Made by a program: the position numbers and the translations under genes. This document shows, in pieces, positions 7,612-17,397 of a stretch of 64,000 bases of DNA. Positions within the stretch are counted from its first letter, which is position 1. Each line of letters opens with the position of its first letter. The notes beneath the pieces were generated by a model. It had not been told where the DNA came from and ran no database searches. It saw only the letters and a list, made by a program, of their open reading frames with translations. The DNA comes from Actinophytocola sp044466355. Lineage in GTDB: Bacteria; Actinomycetota; Actinomycetes; Mycobacteriales; Pseudonocardiaceae. The stretch spans positions 186,001 through 250,000 of the forward strand of contig NZ_JBITMQ010000012.1 of NCBI RefSeq assembly GCF_044466355.1. The letters are read 5' to 3'.

Positions 7612-10600
7612 TTAGTTGGGGTCTGTGAGGGACTTGCCGGTCCAGATGGCGTGGGTGCAGGCGATGCCGGTGCCGCCCTTGGGGCGCAGCACGTCGTAGA
7701 TGTGCATGCGGGGGATCTTCTCCGACAGACCCCAGCCGCTCGGCCACGTGATGATCCAGTCCATGTCCAGGTCCACCAGCAGGCCCAGCATGCGGGCGAT
7801 GGTCGGCTCGTCGAGGCGTTCGAACGCCTCGTCCAGCAGCACGAGCCGCACCGGGGGCTGGTCGGCGGCCGTGCTGACCGCGTCGTAGAACGCGGACGCG
7901 GCCGCGAACAGGGTCACGTACGAGATCAGGCGGGTCTCGCCGGACGACAGCTGGCGCATGCGGCGGGTGCGGGGACCGCCGTCGGGGCCGAGGTCCTTGA
8001 CGCGCACCGTGAAGCGGTACCACGAGCGGTAGTCCAGTGCGCGGGCGAGGACCTCCGCGTAGTCGCCCGAGTGGCCGTCGCGTTCCGCGGTGATGCGTTC
8101 GGTCAGCGCGGTGCGCAGCGCCTCGTCCTGACCTTCGGCGCGTTTCGCGAACGGGGTGCGGATGAGCTGCATGGCCTGGCGCATGTCGTCGTCCAGGTCC
8201 GGGGCGGGCTGCCAGTCCAGCTGGACGTGCACGCCCTGGCTGGAGCGGGCCCGGTCGAGCGTCTCGTTCATGCGCCGGCACAGGTCGTCGGCCACCTCGA
8301 TCTGCGTGGCCAGCTTGTCGGCCAGGTCGCGCAGCATGAACGCGTCGAAGATCTGCTGGTACTCCTCCGACAGCAGGTCCCGTTGCGCGGTCAGGCGTTC
8401 CGCCACCTCGCGGGCCGCGACCGCCACCGGCTGCGGGCCCTGGGCGCCGGTCACCGTGACCGTGAGGATGTCCGCGGACCGCTGGGCGATCACGTCGTGG
8501 CTGCCCGCCAGTGTGGACTGCAGCGTCTGCAGGTTGCCGAGCACTGTGTCCTCGCCGACCCCGTCACGCGGGTGTGCCGTGAGGACCTGGTACGCCTCGG
8601 TCAGGTCGTCCGGCACCGGCGCGTCGACCGCCGCGGGCCACACGCCGTCCGCGGACAGGGCGTCGCGGAAGCGTTGCCGCGCCGCGGCTTCACGGTCGGT
8701 CAGCTCCGCGACCTTCGACTGCTTGGTGTCGATCTGCGTCTGCGTCTTGCCCGCCCTGACCCGGGCCGCGGTCGCCTCCTGGCGGATCTCCGGCAGGCGC
8801 TGGCGGACGGACGCGCGTTCCTCCTCGGCCGCCGAAAGTTCGCGTTCCAGCTGCTCGGCGGCACCGCCGATGGCGCGGACCCGCTCCTCGTACCCAGCCT
8901 GCTCGCTCCGGTGGTCCAGGCACGCGCGGTCGGCACCCGCCTGCACGTCGGCCAGTTCCGCGTCGACGCGCGCGTGGTTGTCCAGCGACCGGGTGAGGCT
9001 GTCCACGCCACCCAGGCAGCGCTTCGTCAGCGCGGTCTGCAGCTGCTCGGCCGTCGTGCGGGCCTCCAGCGCTGACGCCCTGGCGAGCTGCAGGGACTCC
9101 GCGGTCGCGTCCAGACCGGCCGCGCGCGCGTCGGTGAGCAGTGCGTCCTGCCGGGCCCGGTAGCGGTCGCCGGTGCCGGAGTGCTTGTCCCGCAACGAGA
9201 ACGCCTTGTTGCTCGCGTCGTCGGCCGACGCGGCCGCCGCCCGCAGCGTCACGTGCGCGGCCAGCAGCTCGCGGTCGTCCGGGTACTCGTCGGTGTGGTG
9301 TTCCCACGCGACCACGTGCTCCTGCGCCACGGTCAGCGCCTTCACGGCCAGTTCGCGTTCGTCGGCCAGCCGCGCCAGCTCCGAGGCCAGGTCGCCGATC
9401 CGCTTCTGCCGGGCGGTCTCCCGGGCACCCGCGCCGACGAACTCGGCGGCCGGCTTGGTCATCGCGCCGGTCAGCACCCCCGCCCGCCAGCGGCCGTCCA
9501 GGGCGATGGACAGGCCCGCGTCCGTGCCGAGACCGACGCGGCCGAGCACCTGCGTCACCAGGTCCGCCGACACCGGCGAGCCCGGTGGCACCGCGGGGAC
9601 CAGCACGTCCGACAGCGACGGCGACACCGTCGGGCCGGCGACGATCGCGGTGAGGTCCCGCGACGACGCGTCCGTCAGCGTCCCGTCGGCGGTGACCCAC
9701 GCGTTCAGCAGGCCCGACGACTCCAGCGCCGCCTCGCAACCCGCGCGTTCGGCCGCCGACAGCGCCGGGGCGAAGTCGACGAGGCGGTAGAACGCGGCAC
9801 CCGTCGCCGGGTCCCGGTCCACATCGGACACCGGCAGCGCCGGTTCCGGGTCGACACCGGACCGCAGCGCGTTCAGCTCGTCCTCGGCCGCGGCCATCCG
9901 CCGGTCCAGCTCGTCGACACCGCGGCCGGCCCGGTCCACCTCCGCGTGCAGCACGGGCAGCCGGCCACGCAGCCACGCCGCCGCCCGCTCGGTCGCGCCG
10001 CGGGCCGCGTCCACGTCGGCCGCCAGGTCGGCCAGCGCGGGCGGGACCAGCTCCGCCGCCTGTTCGACCGTGGCGAGCGGACCGGCCGACGACCACCGCA
10101 GCACCGCCGCGTGCCAGGTCGCGGCCACGTCCTCCAGCCGCTGCGCCGCCTCGTTGCGCCGCCCGACCGACTCGGTCGCCTCCAGCTGCGCCTCACGCGC
10201 CTCGCGTTGCAGCCGCTCCACCTCGGACCGCTCGGAGTCCAGCTCACGCGCCCGTTCCAGCAGCGTCAGCGTGACCGCGCACCGCTCCCGCAGCGCCGCC
10301 ACCGCCTCCGCGGCCTGCGCGCCGCACGCCTCCAGCGCGGCACGCAGCGAGTGCGGCTGGATGTCCGGCGGCACCCGCCGGGTCGCCTCCTCCGGCTCCG
10401 CCTCCGGGTCCAGCGACAGGCGCACGAACTCGTGCACCTCGGTCGCCGCCGCCTCCGGCACCGCCGGGACCTGCGGGCACAGGCGCGGGTCCAGCCCGGC
10501 CTCCCGCATGCGGGACCGGACGGAGTCGGCCAGCTCGGCGGCCTGGTTGGTGTCGTCGACGAACCGGGCCAGCTCGGACACGACCGAGTCGACGAGCTGC

Positions 10601-11688
10601 TCGGTGTGCTCCCGCTGGGTGCGCAGCTGCTTGAGCGCGCTCACCGCCGCCTGCCGGGCCGCGGACACGACCCGCTTGCGGTCGGCCAGGTCCCGCACGC
10701 TGTCGTAGGCGGGGCTGCTCTTCAGCGAGTCGATCTTCGACTCGAGCGTCAGCTCCTGCTCCTCCAGCTGCGCGACCTCGACCTCGGCCTTCTCCGCCGC
10801 CGCCTCCTCGTCCCGCAGCCGCGCCATGAGCTTGGTGATCTCGGTGCGCGCGGCAGACAGCTCCTTGCTCGCGTCCACGCCACGCTTGCCCGCCGACCGC
10901 AGCTCGCGGTACGCGTAACCCGCGTAGCTCGACAGGAACCGCTGCAGCGCGGTGTCGGCCGCGCCCAGGGTGCGGATGTTGTCGCGGATGGACTCCAGGT
11001 CCTCGAACGACCGCGCCAGCTGCTCGATCACGGTCGGGTCGAGCGGCGGCAGCGAGTCGGACAGGATCTGCTCCAGCTGCCCCTCCAGGACCTTCAGGCC
11101 CACGTCCGGGTTGCGCAGCGTGCGCTGCAGGTGCAGCAGGTCGGCGTAGCGCACGGCCGGGATGCCGTACACCAGCTCGGCGATCTTCGCGCGGAACGGG
11201 CCCTCGTCGTGCAGGCAGTCCGCGCCGAGCAGGTCACGCAGCTGCGTCGCGCCGACGGGCGTGCCGTCGTAGACCAGCTGGAAGTCCTCCAGCCCGGCAC
11301 CGACGCGGCGGTCGGTGACGAACCGCCACGAGTCGCCGATCTGCTGCGAGTTCGCGGACGCCTTGATGCCGATGCCGCTGGTCAGGAACTCCTCGCGGCC
11401 ACCCACCTCGCGGCGCAGCTCGATCCAGGCGTACCCGATCCGGTTGGGGCCGCCGGTGTAGTCGTCGAGCATGAGGCGCCGCATGGAGACCGTGTCGTAG
11501 CCCTTGGAGCCGATCTGGCGCAGGTCGCCGTCGAGGCACAGCGGCAGCAGCAGTTCGAGCGTGCGGGACTTGCCGGACCCGTTGGTGCCCTGGAAGATCA
11601 CGCGGCCGCCGGAGAAGTCGAACTCCTCGACCGCGTACTGCCAGACGTTGACGATGCCGCCGCGGTGCAGCTTCCAGCGCGTGGTCAT
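7612..11688 (-). CDS. jetC: Wadjet type II-like SMC ATPase (TIGR02680 family), JetC
   Basis: 1358 aa, the usual size for the family. Walker A GTNGSGKS is at residues 34-41, an ABC signature LSSGETRL near 1247 and Walker B VLLDEAF at ~1283-1289. Long Glu/Ala/Arg-rich coiled coils (~270-600 and ~770-1120) surround a hinge-like region. In Wadjet systems JetC forms a MukB/SMC-like motor with JetA and JetB that extrudes plasmid DNA until the JetD nuclease cuts it. The start overlaps the jetB stop by 4 nt (ATGA). No jetD follows; the next gene downstream is a DUF559-type protein beyond repeats. Confidence 0.88.
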   Translation of the reverse strand: MTTRWKLHRGGIVNVWQYAVEEFDFSGGRVIFQGTNGSGKSRTLELLLPLCLDGDLRQIGSKGYDTVSMRRLMLDDYTGGPNRIGYAWIELRREVGGREEFLTSGIGIKASANSQQIGDSWRFVTDRRVGAGLEDFQLVYDGTPVGATQLRDLLGADCLHDEGPFRAKIAELVYGIPAVRYADLLHLQRTLRNPDVGLKVLEGQLEQILSDSLPPLDPTVIEQLARSFEDLESIRDNIRTLGAADTALQRFLSSYAGYAYRELRSAGKRGVDASKELSAARTEITKLMARLRDEEAAAEKAEVEVAQLEEQELTLESKIDSLKSSPAYDSVRDLADRKRVVSAARQAAVSALKQLRTQREHTEQLVDSVVSELARFVDDTNQAAELADSVRSRMREAGLDPRLCPQVPAVPEAAATEVHEFVRLSLDPEAEPEEATRRVPPDIQPHSLRAALEACGAQAAEAVAALRERCAVTLTLLERARELDSERSEVERLQREAREAQLEATESVGRRNEAAQRLEDVAATWHAAVLRWSSAGPLATVEQAAELVPPALADLAADVDAARGATERAAAWLRGRLPVLHAEVDRAGRGVDELDRRMAAAEDELNALRSGVDPEPALPVSDVDRDPATGAAFYRLVDFAPALSAAERAGCEAALESSGLLNAWVTADGTLTDASSRDLTAIVAGPTVSPSLSDVLVPAVPPGSPVSADLVTQVLGRVGLGTDAGLSIALDGRWRAGVLTGAMTKPAAEFVGAGARETARQKRIGDLASELARLADERELAVKALTVAQEHVVAWEHHTDEYPDDRELLAAHVTLRAAAASADDASNKAFSLRDKHSGTGDRYRARQDALLTDARAAGLDATAESLQLARASALEARTTAEQLQTALTKRCLGGVDSLTRSLDNHARVDAELADVQAGADRACLDHRSEQAGYEERVRAIGGAAEQLERELSAAEEERASVRQRLPEIRQEATAARVRAGKTQTQIDTKQSKVAELTDREAAARQRFRDALSADGVWPAAVDAPVPDDLTEAYQVLTAHPRDGVGEDTVLGNLQTLQSTLAGSHDVIAQRSADILTVTVTGAQGPQPVAVAAREVAERLTAQRDLLSEEYQQIFDAFMLRDLADKLATQIEVADDLCRRMNETLDRARSSQGVHVQLDWQPAPDLDDDMRQAMQLIRTPFAKRAEGQDEALRTALTERITAERDGHSGDYAEVLARALDYRSWYRFTVRVKDLGPDGGPRTRRMRQLSSGETRLISYVTLFAAASAFYDAVSTAADQPPVRLVLLDEAFERLDEPTIARMLGLLVDLDMDWIITWPSGWGLSEKIPRMHIYDVLRPKGGTGIACTHAIWTGKSLTDPN

Positions 11689-12875
11689 CCGGCCTCCCCC
11701 TCATGATCGAACAGCGACCAGCCCGGCTCCGGTTCCAGGGCCTTCTCCGGCTCCTCGGCGTGCCGCGGCGCCCCGTCCGGTTCCGGCGCCCACCGGTGCG
11801 CGGCCGGGCTGAGCAGCCACGTCCCGTCCTCGGCCGGCCTGGCCAGCCCCAGCGACAGCAACAGGTGCAGGACGTCGTCGACCAGCTTCGGGATGCTCGC
11901 CACCATCAGCTTCGACCAGGCGGCGGGGTAGGCGTCGACCAGCTCGTCGCACACCGTCGTGACGCGCTCGACCGGCACCGCGACCCAGCCGTCCCGTCGC
12001 TCGCCGGACGACAGCAGGTCCGGCAGCGCGAGCAGCGCCACCCGCGCCACCGTCGACTGGCCCGGGAAGGAGACGTCGGTGAGGTAGTCCTCGGGGTCGG
12101 TGACCGCGATGCCCTCGCGGCGGACCTCGGCGACCAGCCCGAAGCACCTCTCGATCAGGCGTGACTCCGCCCGGGCACGTTTGCGCAGCCAGGCGGCCGC
12201 ATCGTCGGTGAGGTCGGCGTAGTGGGTGACCGGGTTCTCGACCAGCCTCCTGCGCAGCGCGTGCTCGACGCCGCGCGGGCCGGGGCGCGCGGCGAGCGCG
12301 ACCAGCTCGCTGGGCGTGGTGGCGACGCCGAGCGGGCCCGCGACGAGCTGGCCGAGCAGCGTCGTGTCGATCGTGAGGAGTGCCTCCTCGTCGCCGGTGA
12401 CCGTGCCCTCGATCTCGGTGAGCACGCCCAGCGACACCAGGTAGCGCAGCGCGGACGCGATGGCCCGCAGCTCGCCGAGGTCGTCGGACACCTCGATGCC
12501 GGCCTGCGTCGCGGCCGAGCGGATGTCGGTGACCAGGCGTGACAGGAGGGTCTGCTGGCCGACGCCGGTGAGCGAGGCGAGCGTGAGCGCCAGGTAGGCG
12601 TAGCCGCGCGGGGTGAGCGTGGGCTCGCCGCGGGTGGCGTCGTGGCCGGGCCCGGACTTGTACAGCCGCGCGAACCGGCGTTCCACGACGAGCCGGTAGC
12701 CGAGGACCCCGGCGAACAGCTCGGACAGCACCGCGCGGTGCCGGTAGATCAGCGGCAGCAGCTCGCTCTCGGGCCCGCCTGTGCGCACGAGCGGTCGGCG
12801 CAGGAGCACGCGGGCACACCGCACCGCGTCGGCCTGGTCGATCTCGGAGAGCTTGTCCAACACGTCAGTGTTCAT
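11685..12875 (-). CDS. jetB: Wadjet type II-like accessory protein (TIGR02678/DUF2398), JetB
   Basis: 396 aa. Size and order fit DUF2398, the JetB of type II Wadjet, a small winged-helix partner in MukE/kite style. Recognisable segments are RHRAVLSELFAGVLGYRLVVE, LYKSG near the N-terminus and TPRGYAYLALTLA. Its role would be to bridge the SMC heads and the kleisin-like JetA on DNA. It is coupled to jetC through ATGA. The gap to jetA (117 bp) is filled exactly by a 113-bp-type repeat, while the other junction in this operon overlaps. Confidence 0.82.
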   Translation of the reverse strand: MNTDVLDKLSEIDQADAVRCARVLLRRPLVRTGGPESELLPLIYRHRAVLSELFAGVLGYRLVVERRFARLYKSGPGHDATRGEPTLTPRGYAYLALTLASLTGVGQQTLLSRLVTDIRSAATQAGIEVSDDLGELRAIASALRYLVSLGVLTEIEGTVTGDEEALLTIDTTLLGQLVAGPLGVATTPSELVALAARPGPRGVEHALRRRLVENPVTHYADLTDDAAAWLRKRARAESRLIERCFGLVAEVRREGIAVTDPEDYLTDVSFPGQSTVARVALLALPDLLSSGERRDGWVAVPVERVTTVCDELVDAYPAAWSKLMVASIPKLVDDVLHLLLSLGLARPAEDGTWLLSPAAHRWAPEPDGAPRHAEEPEKALEPEPGWSLFDHEGEAG

Positions 12876-12994
12876 GGCTCGCTTCGCTCATCCGCTCAAC
12901 CACCGTCTTCCCTCGTCGCGTGCTCGGCGCTGGCGCGCCTGCGCGCACTCCTCAGTCCAGACGGTGGCCGCTCCTTCGCTCTCGCTCGCGCTCA
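12876..12994 (-). repeat. 113-bp intercistronic repeat, copy 2
   Basis: Runs from the TGA stop of jetA to the ATG of jetB. It matches 2763-2875 with only about five substitutions plus one short gap, near the start, where this copy has about 7 extra bases. The CCACCGTCT/AGACGGTGG arms are kept. Copies at unrelated operons with this identity imply recent movement, gene conversion or strong selection. Confidence 0.85.
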
Positions 12995-14566
12995 ACGAGC
13001 ACCGCCCGTACTGAACTCCACGGCGGTGTTCTGCAGCTCCAGCACACCGCCCTCCGTGCGGATGACGGCCGTGCCGCCGGACTCGGGACGCAACCGCAGC
13101 GTCAGCCCGCCGACCGGGTCGACGGCCTCGCCGGGGTCGGTGGCGCGTTCGCGTTGCGCCATGGCGTCGGTCAGCAGACCGCACAGCGTGCCCAGGGCGT
13201 CGGCCGACAGGGTCACGTCGGCCAGCCCTTTCACCGCGGCCAGCTCGGCGACCGCGGCCGCGTGCCGGGCGTCGGCGTTGCGGGCCTCGGCGAGCAGCTG
13301 CTCGCGGCCGAGCGGGTTCTCGAGGATGCGGGAGGTGCGGCCTCGGGTGCGCTCACCCCGGCCGCGCACGGTGACCAGCACGTCCACCACCGGCCCGTCG
13401 GCCCACGGGGTCTGCTCGTCGTCGCCGTCGTGCTCGGGCGGCGGGCCGAGGTGGCGGGCCGGGTACAGCCCGAACGCGGCCGCCGCCAGCGTGTGCGCCT
13501 GGTCGGGGGTCGACTCGTCGAACCACGTGGCGAGCTGGAGCAGCTCGGCGCGGCGGCCGGGTTCCGGGCCGCCTGCGGACGTGGCGCGCTTGACCGTGGC
13601 CAGCAGCGTGCCGATGGCGCGGGCCGTGGCCTCCCGCAGCGCGGTGACCTGCGACGGACGGCCGGGCCGGTCGACGAACCAGTCGGTCAGCTCGCGCCAG
13701 TCGGCGGCCGCGCGGCCGCGGGCGCGTTCCACGTCGCGGCCCAGCGAGCCGGACGGGGTGAGCAGCCGCAGCAGGTGGCGGGTGGCGCCCGCGAACTCGT
13801 CGCGGGTGAGGATCTCGGCGATCGCGGGCGTGTAGCGCAGCACGTCCTCGACGACCATCTGGATGTACTCGACGAGCAGGTTCCGGAAGCCGGAGATCTC
13901 GTCGGAGGCCAGGTGGTAGCGGGTGACGACCTGGCCGAGGTAGGCGTAGAAGTCGCGGACGGTCGCGGCCAGCTCGCCGTGCTGCAGGAAGAGCGTGGTG
14001 ACCTGCTCGGCCAGCCGTTCGACCGCCTTCTGCGCCGACTCCGAGGCCGGGTCGCGGGTGTGCTCGTAGCTCGCGCGGGACAGCCGGACCAGCAGCTCGT
14101 CGAGGCCCGCGGCGATGGCGGGCAGCAGCTCCCGGGACACCTCGCGGGCGCCCTCCGTGGTGCGCAGCAGCTCGTCCACGTCCCGCTGGACGCGCACACC
14201 CAGCTTGCTGACCTGGTAGCGGACGCTGCCGTGCTGGAACTCGGCGATCGACGACGCGACCACCTCACGCCGCCCCGCGACCAGGTTGCCCCATTCCACG
14301 AGCTGCTTGAGCCGGGTGATCACGTTCTCCACGCGGGACTCGCCCTGCGCGATGTCACCTCGGCGTTCCGCGGCGCTCAGCGCGGCCGACACCTCACCCG
14401 CGGACAGGTCCGCGAGCAGCGTCGACGCGAACAGCCGCATGATCCACAGATAGGTGCGGCGGTGCTCGCGTGCGTCCAGGTAGGCGTACAGCTTGAGCCG
14501 GCGCGCCTCGTCCGCGGCCAGGTCGGCCGGCGCGTCGGACGCGTTGGCTGCCGGTTCCGATGACAC
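12992..14566 (-). CDS. jetA: Wadjet type II-like kleisin-type protein (TIGR02677/DUF2397), JetA
   Basis: 524 aa, matching DUF2397 (JetA of type II Wadjet). Recognisable features are the N-terminal LKLYAYLDAREHRRTYLWIMR, RVENVITRLKQLVEWGNLV, HRSVRYQVSKLGV-type winged helix and a long helical middle (residues ~140-330). In the complex JetA plays the kleisin/MukF role, linking SMC heads. It is the first gene of the operon, divergent from a SARP regulator with a 121-bp promoter gap. The gene is intact, so the operon has not visibly decayed. Confidence 0.83.
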   Translation of the reverse strand: MSSEPAANASDAPADLAADEARRLKLYAYLDAREHRRTYLWIMRLFASTLLADLSAGEVSAALSAAERRGDIAQGESRVENVITRLKQLVEWGNLVAGRREVVASSIAEFQHGSVRYQVSKLGVRVQRDVDELLRTTEGAREVSRELLPAIAAGLDELLVRLSRASYEHTRDPASESAQKAVERLAEQVTTLFLQHGELAATVRDFYAYLGQVVTRYHLASDEISGFRNLLVEYIQMVVEDVLRYTPAIAEILTRDEFAGATRHLLRLLTPSGSLGRDVERARGRAAADWRELTDWFVDRPGRPSQVTALREATARAIGTLLATVKRATSAGGPEPGRRAELLQLATWFDESTPDQAHTLAAAAFGLYPARHLGPPPEHDGDDEQTPWADGPVVDVLVTVRGRGERTRGRTSRILENPLGREQLLAEARNADARHAAAVAELAAVKGLADVTLSADALGTLCGLLTDAMAQRERATDPGEAVDPVGGLTLRLRPESGGTAVIRTEGGVLELQNTAVEFSTGGAR

Positions 14567-14687
14567 GGTCGCTCACCCTACCCGCGCCTGCCGACAACGC
14601 CGGGCGACGTGCCCCACCCGGCCGGGGGACACGGCATTCGGGGCGGCGTGCCGTATCTGCTGCCCCATCGGGCACTCTTGTTCTCCG

Positions 14688-17315
14688 ATGACGATCACGT
14701 TCGGGGTCCTGGGGTCGGTGCGGCTGCACGCCGGCCCGCGGGTGCGGCCCGCCGCGGGCAGGATGCAGTCCGTGCTGCTCGGGGTGCTCCTCGCCAGGGC
14801 GAACGCCGTGGTGCCCGTCGGCGTGCTGATCGAGTCCATGTGGGGCGCGCCGGACCCGCGTGGCGCGCAGCGGCTGCAGCTCCACGTGCACCGCCTGCGC
14901 CGGGCGCTGGACGACCCGAGCCGGCTGACGTTCCACGCCGACGGCTACCGGCTGCGGGTCGCGGCCGACGAGCTGGACGCGACCCGGTTCGAGCTGCTCG
15001 TCCGCGACGGACGGCCCGAGTCGCTGGCCGAGGCCATCGCACTGTGGCAGGGCGACCCGTACCTGGGCCTGGACGTGCCACTGCTCGCCGACGAGGCCGC
15101 CCGGCTCGTCGAGCTGCGCGTGACGGCGCAGGAGACCCGGCTCGCCGCGGAACTGGCCGCCGGCCGCGCCGCGACCGTCGTCGGTGACCTCGCCGAGCTG
15201 GTCCGCGCCCACCCGCTGCGGGAGCGGGCGCACCTGCTGTACGTGACCGCCCTGTACGAGCTGGGGCGGCGGGCCGACGCGCTCGCCGCGTACCGCGCCG
15301 CACGGGACGTGCTGGTCGTCGAGCTGGGGATCGAGCCGGGTTTCGAGCTGCGGGAGCTCGAGGCGCGGATGCTCGCGGGAGAGCCCGCCGCCACCACGGC
15401 CGGGCCCGCGCAGCTGCCCAAGGACGTGCCGACGTTCGTCGGCCGGGCCGACGCCATGGCGGGGCTCGACCGGGTGTGGGCGGCACGCGGCGGGCCGGTC
15501 GTGATCGCCGGCACCGCCGGGGTCGGCAAGACCGCGCTCGCCGTCCGCTGGGCACACCAGAACAGGGACGCGTTCCCCGACGGCCAGCTGTACGTCGACC
15601 TGCACGGCTTCGGACCGGGCCGGCCGCTCGCGCCGGAGGACGTGCTGGGTGGTTTCCTGCGCGCGCTGGGGGTCGCGGGCGCCGGCGCGCCGTCCGACCC
15701 GGCGGAGCGGGCCGCGCGGTACCGGTCGCTCGTGCACGACAAGCGGCTCGTGGTGGTGCTGGACAACGCGCACTCGGTGGCGCAGGTGCGGCCGCTGCTG
15801 CCGGGTGGGCCGGACTGCCTCGTCCTGATCACCAGCCGGGACTCGCTGGCCGGGCTCGTCGCCCGCGACGGCGCCACCAGGATCGACCTGGACCGGTTGC
15901 CTCCGGGGGACGCGCTGGACCTGGTGCGCAGGCTGGTCGGCGCCCGCGCGGACGCCGAGCACACGGCGGTGGCGGAGCTGGTGGACCGGTGCGCGCGGCT
16001 GCCGCTGGCGCTGCGGATCGCGGCGGAGTCCGTCGGCAACCGCGCCGGTCTGCGGGTCACGGACGTGGTCGCGGACCTGGACCTGGACGTGCTGGACGCG
16101 ACCGGCGACCCGAGCACCGACATCCGTGCGGTGTTCTCGTGGTCGCACCGGCACCTGGACGACCACGCCGCCCGCCTGTTCCGGTTGATGGGCAGGCATC
16201 CGTGGGACGCGCCGCCCGCCGCGCTGGCGGCACTGGCCGGGTTCGACGAACGCACCACGCGGCGCGCGCTGGCGTCGCTGGCGCGGGCGCACCTGGTCGA
16301 GGAGTCCGCCGGCGGCCGGTTCGGCATGCACGACCTGCTGCGCGCGTACGCGGCGGAACAGCCGGAGGACGACGAGGGCGCGGTCCGGCGGCTGTTCGAG
16401 TGGTACACGCGCACCGCGGCCGCCGCCCGGATGGCGATCGTCCCGCAGTCCCCGGCGATTCCCATCGCCGGTGCGCCGGAAGTCACCTTCCCGGACGCGT
16501 CGTCGGCGCTCGCCTGGTTCGACGCGGAACGGGCCGTGCTGGTGGCGCTCGCGACGAGCGGCCGGGAGGACGACCTCGCCTGGCGGCTGGCGGGACTGTC
16601 GTTGACGTACTTCAACATCGGCAAGCACTGGGACGACTGGCTCGCCGTCCACGGCGCGGGCCTCGCCGCCGCCCGCCGGTCCGGTTCGGAGCTGGGCGAG
16701 GCCGTGGTGCTTAACGGTCTCGGGGTGGTCCACGACGATCTCGGCCACGACGACCAGGCGATCGCGTGTCACACGCGGGCGGCGGAGTTGTTCGCACGGG
16801 TCGGGCAACCGCATTTCGCCGCGTGGAACCTGAACAACCTCGGTGTGGTGTACGACCGGCTCGGGCGGTTCGACGACGCGGTCGCCACGCACCACGAGGC
16901 GCTGGAACTCTTCCGCGCGGTCGCGGACGACCGGGGGATCGGCTACAGCCTGAACAACCTCGGGGACGTGTTCCGGCAGCGGCGGGAATTCGTGGCCGCG
17001 GAGGCGAACCTGCTGCGGGCGCTGGCCCTGCAGCAGGAGGTGGGGGAGGACGACGGGCTGCGGTACACGTTCGCCCACCTCGCCGACCTGTGCTGGGACT
17101 GGGACCGGCTCGTCGACGCGCGTGAGTGGTACGAGAAGGGCGTCGCGGCCGGTCTCGCCGCCGGGGACCGTTGGCTGGCCGCGAAGTTGCTCATGCGGCT
17201 GGCCGCGCTGGACGGGGAGCCCGGCGAGCGCCTGCGGCAGGCCCGCGCGCTGTTCGACGAGGTGGGGGACACCGAGTCCGCGGCCGAGATCCAGAAGCTG
17301 CTGGCCGCTGTGTGA
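14688..17315 (+). CDS. AfsR/SARP-family transcriptional regulator with NB-ARC and TPR domains
   Basis: 875 aa. An OmpR-like DNA-binding domain (~1-90), a BTAD domain (~95-240, FELRELEARML), an NB-ARC ATPase (~260-520) with P-loop GTAGVGKTALA and Walker B VVVLDNA, then TPR repeats (~640-860) including LNNLGVVYDRLG and LNNLGDVFRQR. SARP proteins of this layout activate secondary-metabolite or stress genes, with the ATPase/TPR part sensing nucleotide or partners. The ATG at 14688 starts directly at TITFGVLGSV, the canonical N-terminus. It is divergent from jetA, so a role in controlling the Jet operon is possible but unsupported. Confidence 0.9.
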   Translation: MTITFGVLGSVRLHAGPRVRPAAGRMQSVLLGVLLARANAVVPVGVLIESMWGAPDPRGAQRLQLHVHRLRRALDDPSRLTFHADGYRLRVAADELDATRFELLVRDGRPESLAEAIALWQGDPYLGLDVPLLADEAARLVELRVTAQETRLAAELAAGRAATVVGDLAELVRAHPLRERAHLLYVTALYELGRRADALAAYRAARDVLVVELGIEPGFELRELEARMLAGEPAATTAGPAQLPKDVPTFVGRADAMAGLDRVWAARGGPVVIAGTAGVGKTALAVRWAHQNRDAFPDGQLYVDLHGFGPGRPLAPEDVLGGFLRALGVAGAGAPSDPAERAARYRSLVHDKRLVVVLDNAHSVAQVRPLLPGGPDCLVLITSRDSLAGLVARDGATRIDLDRLPPGDALDLVRRLVGARADAEHTAVAELVDRCARLPLALRIAAESVGNRAGLRVTDVVADLDLDVLDATGDPSTDIRAVFSWSHRHLDDHAARLFRLMGRHPWDAPPAALAALAGFDERTTRRALASLARAHLVEESAGGRFGMHDLLRAYAAEQPEDDEGAVRRLFEWYTRTAAAARMAIVPQSPAIPIAGAPEVTFPDASSALAWFDAERAVLVALATSGREDDLAWRLAGLSLTYFNIGKHWDDWLAVHGAGLAAARRSGSELGEAVVLNGLGVVHDDLGHDDQAIACHTRAAELFARVGQPHFAAWNLNNLGVVYDRLGRFDDAVATHHEALELFRAVADDRGIGYSLNNLGDVFRQRREFVAAEANLLRALALQQEVGEDDGLRYTFAHLADLCWDWDRLVDAREWYEKGVAAGLAAGDRWLAAKLLMRLAALDGEPGERLRQARALFDEVGDTESAAEIQKLLAAV

Positions 17316-17354
17316 CAGCCGGCAATACGTGGGAACCCGGCGGACCCGCGGACT

Positions 17355-17392
17355 GGAGAGCGCTCTCCCAGACCTGCGGGGGAGCGCTCTCC
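17355..17392. terminator. bidirectional stem-loop between convergent genes
   Basis: GGAGAGCGCTCTCCC and GGGGGAGCGCTCTCC pair as a 15-bp stem with one mismatch around an 8-nt loop. It lies between the stops of the SARP gene and the oxidoreductase. Each arm is also the GGAGAGCGCTCTCC-type palindrome that recurs elsewhere in the window. Confidence 0.6.
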
Positions 17393-17397
17393 GCCGT

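Noticed and set aside
9181..11706. 841-codon open frame on the plus strand opposite jetC
   Set aside because: Arg/Gln/Leu-rich shadow of the jetC codons; no domain and no ribosome site.
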